NCBI RefSeq assembly: GCF_030386795.1
Contig: NZ_JANUQM010000003.1
Location: forward strand, 1-64,000
Reading direction: 5' to 3'
DNA: 64,000 nt
Source: Streptomyces sp. S.PNR 29
Lineage (GTDB): Bacteria > Actinomycetota > Actinomycetes > Streptomycetales > Streptomycetaceae
Shown: positions 45,064-54,703 of the stretch, piece by piece
Layout: each line of letters begins with the position of its first letter
Position numbering within the stretch: the first letter of the stretch is position 1
Translations under genes and position numbers: made by a program
Notes under the pieces: model-generated
Seen by the model: only the letters and a program-made list of their open reading frames with translations
Told to the model about the DNA's origin: nothing
The model's database searches: none

Positions 45064-46766
45064 GGACAGCGACACTGGGCCCGGCGCAGCGCGCCGAGTC
45101 ACTCGCATCCATGGCCGAGCGCGAGCTGGACGTGCTGGTCGTCGGTGCAGGGGTGGTGGGTGCGGGCGTCGCGCTCGACGCCGTGACCCGCGGCCTGTCC
45201 ACGGGCCTGGTCGAGGCACGCGACTGGGCGTCGGGCACGTCGAGCCGGTCGAGCAAGCTCATACACGGCGGTCTGCGCTATCTGGAGATGCTCGACTTCG
45301 CGCTCGTACGGGAGGCGCTGAAGGAACGCGGCCTGCTGCTGGAGCGGATCGCGCCCCACCTGGTGAAGCCGGTGCCGTTCCTGTATCCGTTGCAGCACAG
45401 GGCCTGGGAGCGGTTCTACGCCGGGTCGGGCGTCGCCCTCTACGACGCCATGTCCATGGCCCGCGGACACGGCCGCGGCCTGCCCGTGCACCGCCACCTG
45501 ACCCGCCGTCACGCCCTCCGCGTCGCTCCCGCCCTGAGGAAGGACGCGCTGGTCGGGGCGTTGCAGTACTACGACGCACAGATGGACGACGCCCGCTATG
45601 TGGCGACGCTCGTGCGGACGGCCGCCGCGTACGGTGCGAAAGCCGCCAACCGCGCGCGGGTGACCGGTTTCCTGCGCGAGGGGGAACGCGTCGTCGGCGC
45701 CCGGGTGCAGGACGTCGAGGGAGGCGGGGAGTACGAGGTCCGCGCCAAGCAGGTCGTCAACGCCACCGGCGTGTGGACCGACGACACCCAGGCGATGGTG
45801 GGGGAGCGGGGACGGTTCCACGTCCGGGCCTCCAAGGGAATCCACCTGGTGGTGCCCCGGGACCGGATCCACTCCACGACGGGGCTGATCCTGCGCACCG
45901 AGAAGTCCGTGCTGTTCGTCATCCCCTGGGGCCGGCACTGGATCATCGGGACCACGGACACCGACTGGGACCTCGACAAGGCGCACCCGGCCGCGTCCAG
46001 CGCGGACATCGACTACCTCCTTGAGCATGTGAACTCGGTCCTCGCGGTGCCGCTGACCAGGGACGACGTCGAGGGCGTGTATGCGGGGCTGCGCCCGCTG
46101 CTGGCCGGCGAGTCGGACGCCACCAGCAAGCTGTCGCGCGAACACACCGTGGCGCACCCGGTGCCGGGGCTGGTCGTCGTGGCGGGCGGCAAGTACACCA
46201 CGTACCGGGTGATGGCCAAGGACGCGGTGGACGAGGCCGTGCACGGGCTCGACATGCGGGTCGCCGAGTGCGTGACGGAGGAGATCCCGCTGCTGGGCGC
46301 GGAGGGGTACCGGGCGCTGTGGAACGCCCGGGCGCGCATCGCCGCGCGGACCGGCCTGCATGTGGTGCGCGTGGAGCATCTGCTGAACCGGTACGGGGCG
46401 CTGGCGGAGGAGCTGCTGGACCTCATCGCCTCCGACCCCTCGCTGGGCGAGCCCCTGCAGGCCGCCGACGACTATCTGCGCGCCGAGATCGTGTACGCCG
46501 CCTCGCACGAGGGGGCACGGCACCTGGACGACGTGCTGACCCGGCGCACCCGCATCTCCATCGAGACCTTCGACCGGGGCACGCGCAGCGCCCGCGAGGC
46601 CGCCGCGCTGATGGCGCCGGTGCTCGGCTGGGACAAGGACCAGATCGAGCGGGAGGTCCAGCACTACGAGAAGCGGGTGGAGGCCGAGCGGGAGTCGCAG
46701 CGGCAGCCGGACGACCTGACGGCGGACGCGGCGAGGCTGGGGGCGCCGGACATCGTGCCGCTGTAG
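45060..46766 (+). CDS. glpD: Glycerol-3-phosphate dehydrogenase
   Basis: A 568-residue membrane-associated FAD enzyme that oxidises glycerol-3-phosphate to DHAP, passing electrons to quinone. The FAD motif is DVLVVGAGVVGAGVALDAVTRG, then SSRSSKLIHGGLRYLE, VNATGVWTDD, SKGIHLVVPRDR, FVIPWGRHWIIGTTDTDW, VVVAGGKYTTYRVMAKD, and the C-terminal domain (RAEIVYAASHEGARHLDDVLTRRTRI). Start: GTG 45060 with GGGAGG 6 nt upstream. No glpF/glpK genes are in the window. Confidence 0.95.
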   Translation: MRTATLGPAQRAESLASMAERELDVLVVGAGVVGAGVALDAVTRGLSTGLVEARDWASGTSSRSSKLIHGGLRYLEMLDFALVREALKERGLLLERIAPHLVKPVPFLYPLQHRAWERFYAGSGVALYDAMSMARGHGRGLPVHRHLTRRHALRVAPALRKDALVGALQYYDAQMDDARYVATLVRTAAAYGAKAANRARVTGFLREGERVVGARVQDVEGGGEYEVRAKQVVNATGVWTDDTQAMVGERGRFHVRASKGIHLVVPRDRIHSTTGLILRTEKSVLFVIPWGRHWIIGTTDTDWDLDKAHPAASSADIDYLLEHVNSVLAVPLTRDDVEGVYAGLRPLLAGESDATSKLSREHTVAHPVPGLVVVAGGKYTTYRVMAKDAVDEAVHGLDMRVAECVTEEIPLLGAEGYRALWNARARIAARTGLHVVRVEHLLNRYGALAEELLDLIASDPSLGEPLQAADDYLRAEIVYAASHEGARHLDDVLTRRTRISIETFDRGTRSAREAAALMAPVLGWDKDQIEREVQHYEKRVEAERESQRQPDDLTADAARLGAPDIVPL

Positions 46767-46828
46767 GCCCTCTCGGTTCACTCGAACGAGTGGCACGGCG
46801 TGGGATCTTCGTTCGGGGCCGGCTCGTT

Positions 46829-47872
46829 CTACGGGGTGCGAGGGCAGAACTCGGCGGTGAGCAGCCGGGGTTCGAGGCCGGGGTCTGCGATCGCGTCCGT
46901 GTTCACCCGGAAGGTGAGGACACGGCGGCCGTCGACGGTGGCCGCGGTGCGCACATAGCTGCCCGAGATGTGCCCGTTGTGTCCCCACACCGTGACGCCG
47001 CACGGCAGCCTCTCGGGAAACAGCCCCATGCCGTACGCGCCATGTGCGGCACGGGTGTCGAGCATCTCGCGCAGCCGGCGCGGGGGCAGCAGCTCGCCGC
47101 CCAGCAGGGCCGCGTAGAAGCGGTCCAGGTCGGCGAGCGTGGTCACCAGCTCGCCGGCGGCCCCGGCCACCCGCGGGTCGAGGTCGGTGACATCGGTTCC
47201 GTCGGCGGCGTAGGCGCGGCCGTGCGGGGACGGAAGGGAGGTTCTGGGTCCGGGAAAGGAGGTGCCCGTCAGACGCAGCGGAGCGATGATGCGCCGCTCG
47301 GCCTCGGTGGCGTAGGAGTGCCCGGTGACCTGTTCGATGACCAGGCCGAGCAGGACGTAGTTGGTGTTCGAGTAGGAGAAGCGGCCGCGGTCGGCCGGGG
47401 GGTGGGTGAGTGCGATGCGTACGGCCTGACGAGGCGTCACGGGTTCGGCGCCGTCGGTGTCCGCGCTGAAGTCGTACAGGCCGCTGGTGTGGGTGAGCAG
47501 GGAACGCAGGGTCAGCGCGCGCCCGTCGTTGCCCGCCCCGCGCACCAGGCCCGGCAGGTGCTGCTCCACGGTGTCGGACAGCGACAGACGGTGCTCGGCC
47601 GCCAGCTGCAGCACGACCGTCGCGATGAAGGTCTTCGTGATGCTGCCGGCGCGGAAGCGGTCGTCGCGGGCGATTCCCCTGCCGGCGCGGGCGTAACGGG
47701 CGTGGGACCCCTCAACAGCCAGCAGGGCCGCGGCGGGAGCCCTGCCCCGGGTGACCAGCAGGGCAAGGATCCGGTCCGTGGCCGGGACCGCGGGCGGCGA
47801 CGAGTCGGCCGGGGGCAGGACGAGCAGAGCCACAGCCACAGGGACGGCCAGCAGTGTCCGAAGTGGCGGCAT
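46829..47872 (-). CDS. Secreted serine hydrolase (beta-lactamase class C / D,D-carboxypeptidase family)
   Basis: A 347-residue exported protein with signal peptide (TLLAVPVAVALLVLPPADSS). The penicillin-binding signature SITK puts the nucleophile at Ser77 and Lys80; YSNTNY is the second motif (YxN) and HNG (VWGHNGHISG) takes the KTG position, as in many class-C-like esterases and D-peptidases. SLLTHTSGLYD and MGLF are family loops. Whether it cuts peptidoglycan stems or esters cannot be told. It diverges from the first kinase gene. Confidence 0.9.
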   Translation of the reverse strand: MPPLRTLLAVPVAVALLVLPPADSSPPAVPATDRILALLVTRGRAPAAALLAVEGSHARYARAGRGIARDDRFRAGSITKTFIATVVLQLAAEHRLSLSDTVEQHLPGLVRGAGNDGRALTLRSLLTHTSGLYDFSADTDGAEPVTPRQAVRIALTHPPADRGRFSYSNTNYVLLGLVIEQVTGHSYATEAERRIIAPLRLTGTSFPGPRTSLPSPHGRAYAADGTDVTDLDPRVAGAAGELVTTLADLDRFYAALLGGELLPPRRLREMLDTRAAHGAYGMGLFPERLPCGVTVWGHNGHISGSYVRTAATVDGRRVLTFRVNTDAIADPGLEPRLLTAEFCPRTP

Positions 47873-48047
47873 CACGGGGCTCCGTACGTTGTCGGACGGC
47901 CCATCATGCAGGGTGGCCGAAACTCGCCCCTCGCCGGGTCCCCGGCACACGGGCCCCGGTGCACGTTCAGAGGCACCCTGGGCGTCGAGCACTTGTCGGG
48001 TGAGAGACAATGAAGGCTCTGTCAGGGCGGGTTGTTTGAGGGGACGC

Positions 48048-50093
48048 ATGTCGGAGGCGGAGCGGGCGGGGACACCTCGTCAGGACAAGAAGGCACGCCT
48101 CCTCGCCGGTCGGTACCGGCTGGGAGATGTGCTCGGCCGCGGCGGCATGGGGACGGTGTGGCGCGCCGAGGACGAGACCCTGGGGCGCACGGTCGCGGTG
48201 AAGGAGCTGCGGTTCCCGGCGAACATCGACGCGGAGGAGAAGCGGCGGCTGATCACGCGCACGCTGCGGGAGGCCAAGGCGATCGCGCGGATCCGCAACA
48301 ACAACGCCGTGACCGTGTTCGACGTGGTCCACGAGGACGACCGGCCCTGGATCGTGATGGAGCTCGTCGAGGGCAAGTCGCTCGCCGAGGTCATCCGGGA
48401 GGACGGCCTGCTGGAGCCGAGGCGTGCGGCCGAGGTCGGCCTCGCGGTCCTCGACGTGCTGCGGTCCGCGCACCGCGAGGGCATCCTGCACCGGGACGTG
48501 AAGCCGTCCAACGTGCTGATCGCCGAGGACGGCCGGGTCGTGCTCACCGACTTCGGTATCGCCCAGGTCGAGGGCGACCCGTCCATCACCTCCACCGGCA
48601 TGCTCGTCGGCGCGCCCTCCTACATCGCGCCGGAGCGGGCCCGCGGGCACAAGCCGGGGCCGGCCGCCGACCTGTGGTCGCTGGGCGGACTGCTGTACGC
48701 GGCGGTGGAGGGCGTGCCGCCGTACGACAAGGGGTCGGCCATAGCGACGCTCACCGCGGTGATGACCGAGCCGCTGGAGGAGCCGAAGAACGCGGGGCCG
48801 CTGAAGGACGTCATCTACGGGCTGCTCACCAAGGACCCCGAGAAGCGGCTCGACGACGCGGGTGCGCGGGCGATGCTCAACGCGGTCATCCACGCCCCGG
48901 AGCCCCAGGAGCCGGAGCCGCTGGACGCGACCAAGGTCGTGCCGCTGCCGGCGCTGCCGGGCGGGCGTGCGGACAAGGGCGGTTCGGCGGGTGCCGGAAG
49001 CAAGCGGGGCGAGGAGGCCGGTGAGCGGCTGCGCGGGGCGCTGCGCTCCGTGCGGAAGGCCGCGGTCACGGCGGGAGCGGCCGGGGCGGCGGCCACGGCC
49101 CGTACCAAGTCCGGCAGCGGCACGGCGGTCTCCGGCTCCGGCTCCGGCGACACAGCAGCCTCGGCGTCCGGCGGTACGGCTGCCGCGGGCTCCGGCGGGG
49201 CCTCCGCAGGGGCGGCCGGAGGCCAGGGGACCGGTGCGTCCGCGTCGGCGGCCGGCTCGGGCAGTGGTCAGGCGACGACGGGCGGCCGTAGTTCGGGGTG
49301 GCCCGTGGTGCCGCCGCCGGATCTGCCGGCCAGGCCCGTGCCCCGGGCGCCGCTCACCGACGTGGTGCCGCGGCGGACACTGATGATCATCGCGGTGGCC
49401 GTGGCGCTTGCCGTGATCGGCACCGTGCTGGCCATCGCGTTCAGCGGTGATGACGACAGCGGCGCGAAGGGCGCCCCGAGCGGCGGCGGCAAGGTCGTCG
49501 CCTCTGCCGACGCGAGTGCCGACACCAAGGAGGACAAGGGCACCGGGACCAGCACGGACGGTGCCGCGACGGAGTCGGCGGCCACGGGCCGGACACCGCA
49601 GAACACGCCCAGCGCGTCCGGCGGTGCCGGCGCGGGCGCGGACGGCTCCTCCGAGGACGACCTGGAGGCGTCGCCCTACGAGGGGAAGCAGGGCTACCGC
49701 ATAGGGCTGCCCAAGGGGTGGAAGTACCAGTCCACGGGCGCCGCGGGGGACCGGTTCACCGGACCCGACGGGCAGAAGCTGCTCATCGCGTGGACGACCA
49801 CGCCGAAGAGCGACCCGGTCGCGGACTGGAAGAACCAGGAGCGGTACATGGTGCGCTCGCAGTACCGGAAGATCCGAATAGAGAAGGTGGACTACCGCGG
49901 CTGGAACACGGCCGACTGGGAGTTCACCTACGTGGACGGCGGGACGAAGTACCGGACCATCGACCGGGGCTTCGTCGTCAACGACCATCTCGGATACGCG
50001 CTCATGTACACCGCGAAGGCCGCCGACTGGGACAGCGCGCAGCGCAAGAACACATGGCGCACGCTGACGAAGAGCTTCGAACCGAAGTCGTGA
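48048..50093 (+). CDS. Transmembrane serine/threonine protein kinase 1
   Basis: A 681-residue PknB-type kinase. The catalytic domain has RGGMGTVW (P-loop), Lys52 in VAVKEL, HRDVKPSNVL, DFGIAQVEG and APERARG, so it looks active. After an Ala/Gly/Ser-rich juxtamembrane linker (about residues 320-440), a helix RTLMIIAVAVALAVIGTVLAIAF (444-466) anchors an extracytoplasmic C-terminal domain, whose core starts YRIGLPKGWKYQSTG. Similar cores occur in the next two kinases, suggesting a common sensor. ATG at 48048 follows GAGGGGAC. First of five consecutive kinase-family genes. Confidence 0.93.
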   Translation: MSEAERAGTPRQDKKARLLAGRYRLGDVLGRGGMGTVWRAEDETLGRTVAVKELRFPANIDAEEKRRLITRTLREAKAIARIRNNNAVTVFDVVHEDDRPWIVMELVEGKSLAEVIREDGLLEPRRAAEVGLAVLDVLRSAHREGILHRDVKPSNVLIAEDGRVVLTDFGIAQVEGDPSITSTGMLVGAPSYIAPERARGHKPGPAADLWSLGGLLYAAVEGVPPYDKGSAIATLTAVMTEPLEEPKNAGPLKDVIYGLLTKDPEKRLDDAGARAMLNAVIHAPEPQEPEPLDATKVVPLPALPGGRADKGGSAGAGSKRGEEAGERLRGALRSVRKAAVTAGAAGAAATARTKSGSGTAVSGSGSGDTAASASGGTAAAGSGGASAGAAGGQGTGASASAAGSGSGQATTGGRSSGWPVVPPPDLPARPVPRAPLTDVVPRRTLMIIAVAVALAVIGTVLAIAFSGDDDSGAKGAPSGGGKVVASADASADTKEDKGTGTSTDGAATESAATGRTPQNTPSASGGAGAGADGSSEDDLEASPYEGKQGYRIGLPKGWKYQSTGAAGDRFTGPDGQKLLIAWTTTPKSDPVADWKNQERYMVRSQYRKIRIEKVDYRGWNTADWEFTYVDGGTKYRTIDRGFVVNDHLGYALMYTAKAADWDSAQRKNTWRTLTKSFEPKS

Positions 50094-50245
50094 GGTGACG
50101 GTCCCGGGTTTGGGAAGCCCGAGATCTGGAATCCCCTCAATGCGGGTTGCCTCCGGCACGTATCGTGAGTACTCGCGGACCGTACGCAGCCGGAACGGGA
50201 CGCGGGGGGAACAGAATTGACCGACGGTCTGTCGGGGGAGGCAAC

Positions 50246-52822
50246 GTGGACGACTATGCGGGACGGGTACTCGCCGACCGCTACCGCCTGCCGCTGCCGC
50301 CCTCCGACGAGTACGAACTGACCGAGACCCGGGCCTTCGACACCTACAGCGGGCAGGAAGTCCTGGTCAGGCAGGTGCCGTTGCCGGAGATCGTCGAGGC
50401 GGAGGTGCTCGACGCGGAGGGGCTGCCCGACGGTTTCACGGCACGGGACGGCGGTTCCCGGCGCCCCTCGGCACGCACGGGCCCGCGGCGGCCCGCCGAT
50501 CCGGTGGTGCGGCGCGCCGTCGAGGCCGCGCAGGCCGCGGCCCGCATCCCCGACCACCCAAGGCTCGACCAGGTCTTCGACGTGTTCGCCGAGGGCGGTT
50601 CGCTGTGGATCGTCAGCGAACTGGTGGCGGCGCGGCCGCTCGCGGCGCTGCTCGCCGAGAAGCCGCTGACGCCGTACCGGGCGGCCGAGGTCGCCTCCGA
50701 CGTCCTCATGGCGCTGCGGGTGCTGCACGCCCACGGCTGGGTGCATCGCAACATCACCGCGCGCACGGTCCTCGTCTGCGACGACGGCCGCGTGATGCTG
50801 ACGGGCCTGGCGGTCGGGGCGGCCGAGGAGGCGCTGTGCGGGTACGACCCGGTTCCGGCCCCGGACGGGGACGGGGACGGGGGCGTCGAGGAGCCGGGCG
50901 ACCGGCGAGGCGTGGGACGGTTCGAGGGCCCTGGTGGCTCCGGCGGGCCGGGCGGTGATGGCGGTGCCGGGTTCGCCGCCGATCCCGAGGCCGCCAGGCG
51001 GGCCGCCATCGAGGCGCGGGCAGCCGGAGGGCTGCCGGCCGCCGGGACCGAAGGACCCGCCCCCGGGGCCCTCGACGGCAGCGGAGACATCAGGGCGGCG
51101 CGGGCCGGGGCGATCGCCGCGTACCGTGCGGGAGCCCGGGCCGCGGCCCGGGTCCAGGAGGCGCAGAACGGACGGGCGGCACTGCCCGGCGCCCGGCCCG
51201 CCCCCGACAGCACTCCCGCCCCCCGCAGCCCCCACAGCCACGGCTCGGCACAGCCGCCGTACGCCGCCGGCCACGGCACGACCCCGCCCGGCACCATGCC
51301 TCCGGGACAGATAGCCGACCCCTACGGCGTGCGCCCCGCCGCCTGGCACGGTGCCGCTCCCCGCACCGCACCCGGCGGCAACGGCCCGGCCGGACCCGGC
51401 GGACCGGGACGTACCGCCCTCCCCTCCGGCCCCGGTGACGACCAGGGCACGCCCCCGTCCGGCGCCGTGCCCGGCCTCGCCGCGCCCCGCACCCCCGACG
51501 ACCCGCCCTCCTCCGCCGCCCCCAGCCGCTGGGACGACCTGGTCGCCGACAGCTCGGCCCGCCGCGGCCCGACCAACCGGCTGGCCGCCGAGCGGGCGCG
51601 TCAGGCGCGTATGGCCGTCGTGGGCCCCGTCACCGAGCGGTGGGCGCCGGAGCAGGCGGGGCCCGTGCACGAGAACTGGCGACTGGCGCCGCCCATCGGC
51701 CCCGCCACCGACCTGTGGGCGCTCGGCGCGCTGCTCTTCCGCGCCGTGCAGGGGCACGCGCCGTATCCGGAGGAGTCGACCGCCGAACTGGTGCAGATGG
51801 TGTGCGCGGAGCCGCCGGCCTTCGCCGAGGAATGCGGGCCGCTCAGGCCGGTCGTGGAGTCGCTGCTGCGCCAGGACCCCACCGAGCGCATCGACTTCGA
51901 GGAGCTGAGCGGCTGGCTGCGTTCGCTGGTGCGCTCGGCGCCCGAGCCGGAGGCCGGCGTGCACGTGGTCCCGGCCCCGCCCGTCGACACCACCCGCCTG
52001 CCGGTCGTACGCCGCAGGGGCGAGCTGGTGCGCAGGCGGCGCGCCGGGCTGCCCGCGCACCACGGGCGGCACAAACGGGCGAAGCAGGAGACGAGGTCCC
52101 CGCTCCGCCTGGGCCGCATCCTGCTCCTGCTGATACTGCTCGCCATGGCGGGAGCGATCGCGTACGCCATGCTCTTCATGCCGAAGGCCGGCACCAACGG
52201 CGCGGGCAGCCCGGACCGGACCGGTGCCGCCGGTGAGGTCGGGCAGGCGCCCACCCGGTCGCCGGACGCCAGCAGTGAGCCCCGGCCCGAGCAGACCTCC
52301 CCGAAGGCGGACGGCAGCCCGTCGGAGTCGGCCGGCTCCACCGAGACGCAGACCACCGGCCCCGAGCCCGCCGACGGCTTCACCCTGCGCAAGGACACCG
52401 AGGGGTTCCGCGTCGCCGTCGCCAAGGGCTGGGAGCGCACGCCCGTCAACGGGCGCGGGCAGGTCGTGTACTCCAAGGGCGACTTCGAGCTCGTCGTCGT
52501 ACCGGGCCGCGACGGCACGGACGAGTACGGCAGCGACCCGATGGCGTACCAGCGGGACAAGGAGCCCGAACTGCAGCCGTACCGGGACTCCAGCTGGGCC
52601 ACCTCCACCGGCCTGAAGACCATCGAGGTGGGCGGGCGGACCATGGCCGAGGGACAGTTCACCTGGACCGACGGCGACGGGAGCGAGCTGTACGTGCGCA
52701 ACCTCGCGATGCTGGTCGACGGGAAGTACCACGTGGTGCAGGTGCGCGGCCCGGAGACCGACCGCGACGAGGTGACGCGGCTGTACGAGCAGGCGGCGGC
52801 GACCTATCAGGTCACCGGCTGA
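50246..52822 (+). CDS. Transmembrane pseudokinase with a large insertion
   Basis: An 858-residue protein. GTG 50246 follows GGGGAGG at a 5-nt spacing, so the longer frame from 50147 is rejected. The kinase fold is recognisable, but HRD is H167-R-N169 followed by ITARTV in place of xKPxNV, and the DFG site reads T-G-L-A (186-189). No glycine loop or VAIK lysine is seen (VLVRQVP instead). The APE motif returns at 467-469 (WAPEQAG), ~280 residues after DFG; between them lies a Pro/Gly/Ala-rich low-complexity insertion. A membrane helix (RILLLLILLAMAGAIAYAMLFM, ~623-646) and extracytoplasmic FRVAVAKGWERTP domain follow. Probable regulator or scaffold for neighbouring kinases. Confidence 0.87.
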   Translation: MDDYAGRVLADRYRLPLPPSDEYELTETRAFDTYSGQEVLVRQVPLPEIVEAEVLDAEGLPDGFTARDGGSRRPSARTGPRRPADPVVRRAVEAAQAAARIPDHPRLDQVFDVFAEGGSLWIVSELVAARPLAALLAEKPLTPYRAAEVASDVLMALRVLHAHGWVHRNITARTVLVCDDGRVMLTGLAVGAAEEALCGYDPVPAPDGDGDGGVEEPGDRRGVGRFEGPGGSGGPGGDGGAGFAADPEAARRAAIEARAAGGLPAAGTEGPAPGALDGSGDIRAARAGAIAAYRAGARAAARVQEAQNGRAALPGARPAPDSTPAPRSPHSHGSAQPPYAAGHGTTPPGTMPPGQIADPYGVRPAAWHGAAPRTAPGGNGPAGPGGPGRTALPSGPGDDQGTPPSGAVPGLAAPRTPDDPPSSAAPSRWDDLVADSSARRGPTNRLAAERARQARMAVVGPVTERWAPEQAGPVHENWRLAPPIGPATDLWALGALLFRAVQGHAPYPEESTAELVQMVCAEPPAFAEECGPLRPVVESLLRQDPTERIDFEELSGWLRSLVRSAPEPEAGVHVVPAPPVDTTRLPVVRRRGELVRRRRAGLPAHHGRHKRAKQETRSPLRLGRILLLLILLAMAGAIAYAMLFMPKAGTNGAGSPDRTGAAGEVGQAPTRSPDASSEPRPEQTSPKADGSPSESAGSTETQTTGPEPADGFTLRKDTEGFRVAVAKGWERTPVNGRGQVVYSKGDFELVVVPGRDGTDEYGSDPMAYQRDKEPELQPYRDSSWATSTGLKTIEVGGRTMAEGQFTWTDGDGSELYVRNLAMLVDGKYHVVQVRGPETDRDEVTRLYEQAAATYQVTG

Positions 52823-53007
52823 GGCAGGCCCGGCGGCACCGGCCGACCGGCCGACACGGCACCCCGTGTACGCAGCCGTTCGCCCCTTGGTTCCCTCCTG
52901 TCCCGAGAAGCGACAACCGTCACAGTGCGGTCTCCTTGGCACCCCGCTTGTTCCCTGGACGCGGGGCGGTCCCTAATCTGACCCTGTCAAGACCATTGCG
53001 GGGCAAC

Positions 53008-54657
53008 GTGAATCAGATACAGGGCCAGCTCGTCGCGGGCCGCTACCGACTCGGCGACTCCATCGGGAGCGGCGGCATGGGCCGGGTGTGGCGTGCCCAT
53101 GACGAGGTGTTGCACCGGGTCGTCGCGATCAAGGAACTGACGGCCGCGCTCTACGTGTCCGAGAGCGAGCAGGCCATCCTGCTGGCGCGCACCCGGGCGG
53201 AGGCACGGGCGGCCGCGCGGATCAACCACTCCGCCGTCGTCACCGTGCACGACGTGCTCGAACACGACGGCCGGCCGTGGATCGTGATGGAGCTGGTCGA
53301 AGGCCACTCGCTGGCCGACGAGGTCAAGGAGCAGGGGCGCGTCGAGCCGCAGGAGGCGGCCCGCATCGGCCTGTGGGTGCTGCGCGCCCTGCGTGCCGCG
53401 CACACCGCCGGCGTCCTGCACCGCGACGTCAAGCCCGGCAACGTCCTCCTCGGCCGCGACGGCCGCGTGCTGCTCACCGACTTCGGCATCGCGCAGATCG
53501 AGGGCGACACGACCATCACCCGCACCGGAGAGGTCGTCGGCTCCGTCGACTACCTGGCGCCCGAGCGCGTACGCGGCCACGACCCCGGTCCCGCCTCCGA
53601 CCTGTGGGCGCTCGGGGCGACCCTGTACACGGCGGTCGAGGGCCGATCGCCGTTCCGCCGCACCTCGCCGCTGGGCACCATGCAGGCGGTCGTCGAGGAG
53701 GAGGCCGCCGAGCCGCAGCACGCCGGCCCGCTCGCCCCCGTCATCGGCGCCCTGCTCCGCAAGGATCCGGCCGCACGCCCCGGCGCGGCCGAGACCGAGC
53801 AGATGCTCGCCGACGCGGCGGAGGGCCGACGGCCGAACGCGGCACAGGCCTACGTCTCGACCCAGCACGTCGGCATGCACACTTCCGGCCACCACCTCCC
53901 CCCGACGGCCACCGCGACCCCGTACCCCCCGGTGACCGGCCCGACGACGACCGGCCCCACGACGGCGCCGGGCCCGCAGCAGACCGCCTCCGCCCCGCCG
54001 AGGCGTCGCCGGCGGCTGCGCGCGATCGCCCTGATGGTCGCCCTCGCCGCCATCGTCGGCGGCGCCACCGCGGTGGCCCTGCAGCGGTGGGGCGACAGCC
54101 GGACGGACAACAGAGCGTCCACAGCGCCGAGTCCCAGCCCCACGTCGACGAGCGTCGACACCACGGGTGGATCCGTTCCGGCCGGCTGGAAGCGCTACGA
54201 CGACCCGCTGGGCTTCAGCCTCTACCTCCCCCAGGGCTGGAAGCGGCAGGTCTTCGGCAACGACGGCGACCTCAAGCAGATCGACTACACCCCCGACGGC
54301 GGCAGGCACTTCGTCCGCATCGCCGTCGACACCTCGCCGGACTTCAACGACCCCTACGCGCACCAGCTCGACCTGGAACAGCAGATCCAGAAGCTGGCCG
54401 ACTACAGGCGGGTGACGCTGGAGAGGAACCCCTACCGCGACCGCCCCGGCGCCCGGTGGGACTACACGTGGACCGCCCTGCCGACGGACCCGGGCTTCCC
54501 CGGGCCGCGGCGCGCCATGGAGGAGACGTACATGTCCCGGGGCGGCGTCGAGTACGCGATCTACATCTCCTCCCCCGCGAAGGACTGGCCGACCACCCGC
54601 AGGCAGTTCACGGCGGTGCTGCAGGGCTGGCAGGAGGCCCCCCTGACGAACCCGTGA
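53008..54657 (+). CDS. Transmembrane serine/threonine protein kinase 2
   Basis: A 549-residue PknB-type kinase from GTG 53008 (GGGG 4 nt upstream). The catalytic motifs SGGMGRVW, VVAIKEL, HRDVKPGNVLL, DFGIAQIEG and APERVRG are complete. A Pro/Thr-rich linker leads to a helix (RAIALMVALAAIVGGATAVALQRW, ~338-360) and an extracytoplasmic domain that begins FSLYLPQGWKRQVFG and contains the LPQGW core shared with kinase 1. It follows the pseudokinase after 185 bp. Confidence 0.93.
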   Translation: MNQIQGQLVAGRYRLGDSIGSGGMGRVWRAHDEVLHRVVAIKELTAALYVSESEQAILLARTRAEARAAARINHSAVVTVHDVLEHDGRPWIVMELVEGHSLADEVKEQGRVEPQEAARIGLWVLRALRAAHTAGVLHRDVKPGNVLLGRDGRVLLTDFGIAQIEGDTTITRTGEVVGSVDYLAPERVRGHDPGPASDLWALGATLYTAVEGRSPFRRTSPLGTMQAVVEEEAAEPQHAGPLAPVIGALLRKDPAARPGAAETEQMLADAAEGRRPNAAQAYVSTQHVGMHTSGHHLPPTATATPYPPVTGPTTTGPTTAPGPQQTASAPPRRRRRLRAIALMVALAAIVGGATAVALQRWGDSRTDNRASTAPSPSPTSTSVDTTGGSVPAGWKRYDDPLGFSLYLPQGWKRQVFGNDGDLKQIDYTPDGGRHFVRIAVDTSPDFNDPYAHQLDLEQQIQKLADYRRVTLERNPYRDRPGARWDYTWTALPTDPGFPGPRRAMEETYMSRGGVEYAIYISSPAKDWPTTRRQFTAVLQGWQEAPLTNP

Positions 54658-54703
54658 CAGGGTTGGCCGGTCACCGACCCGGAGCCGATTCGTCCGCTGC
54701 GGC

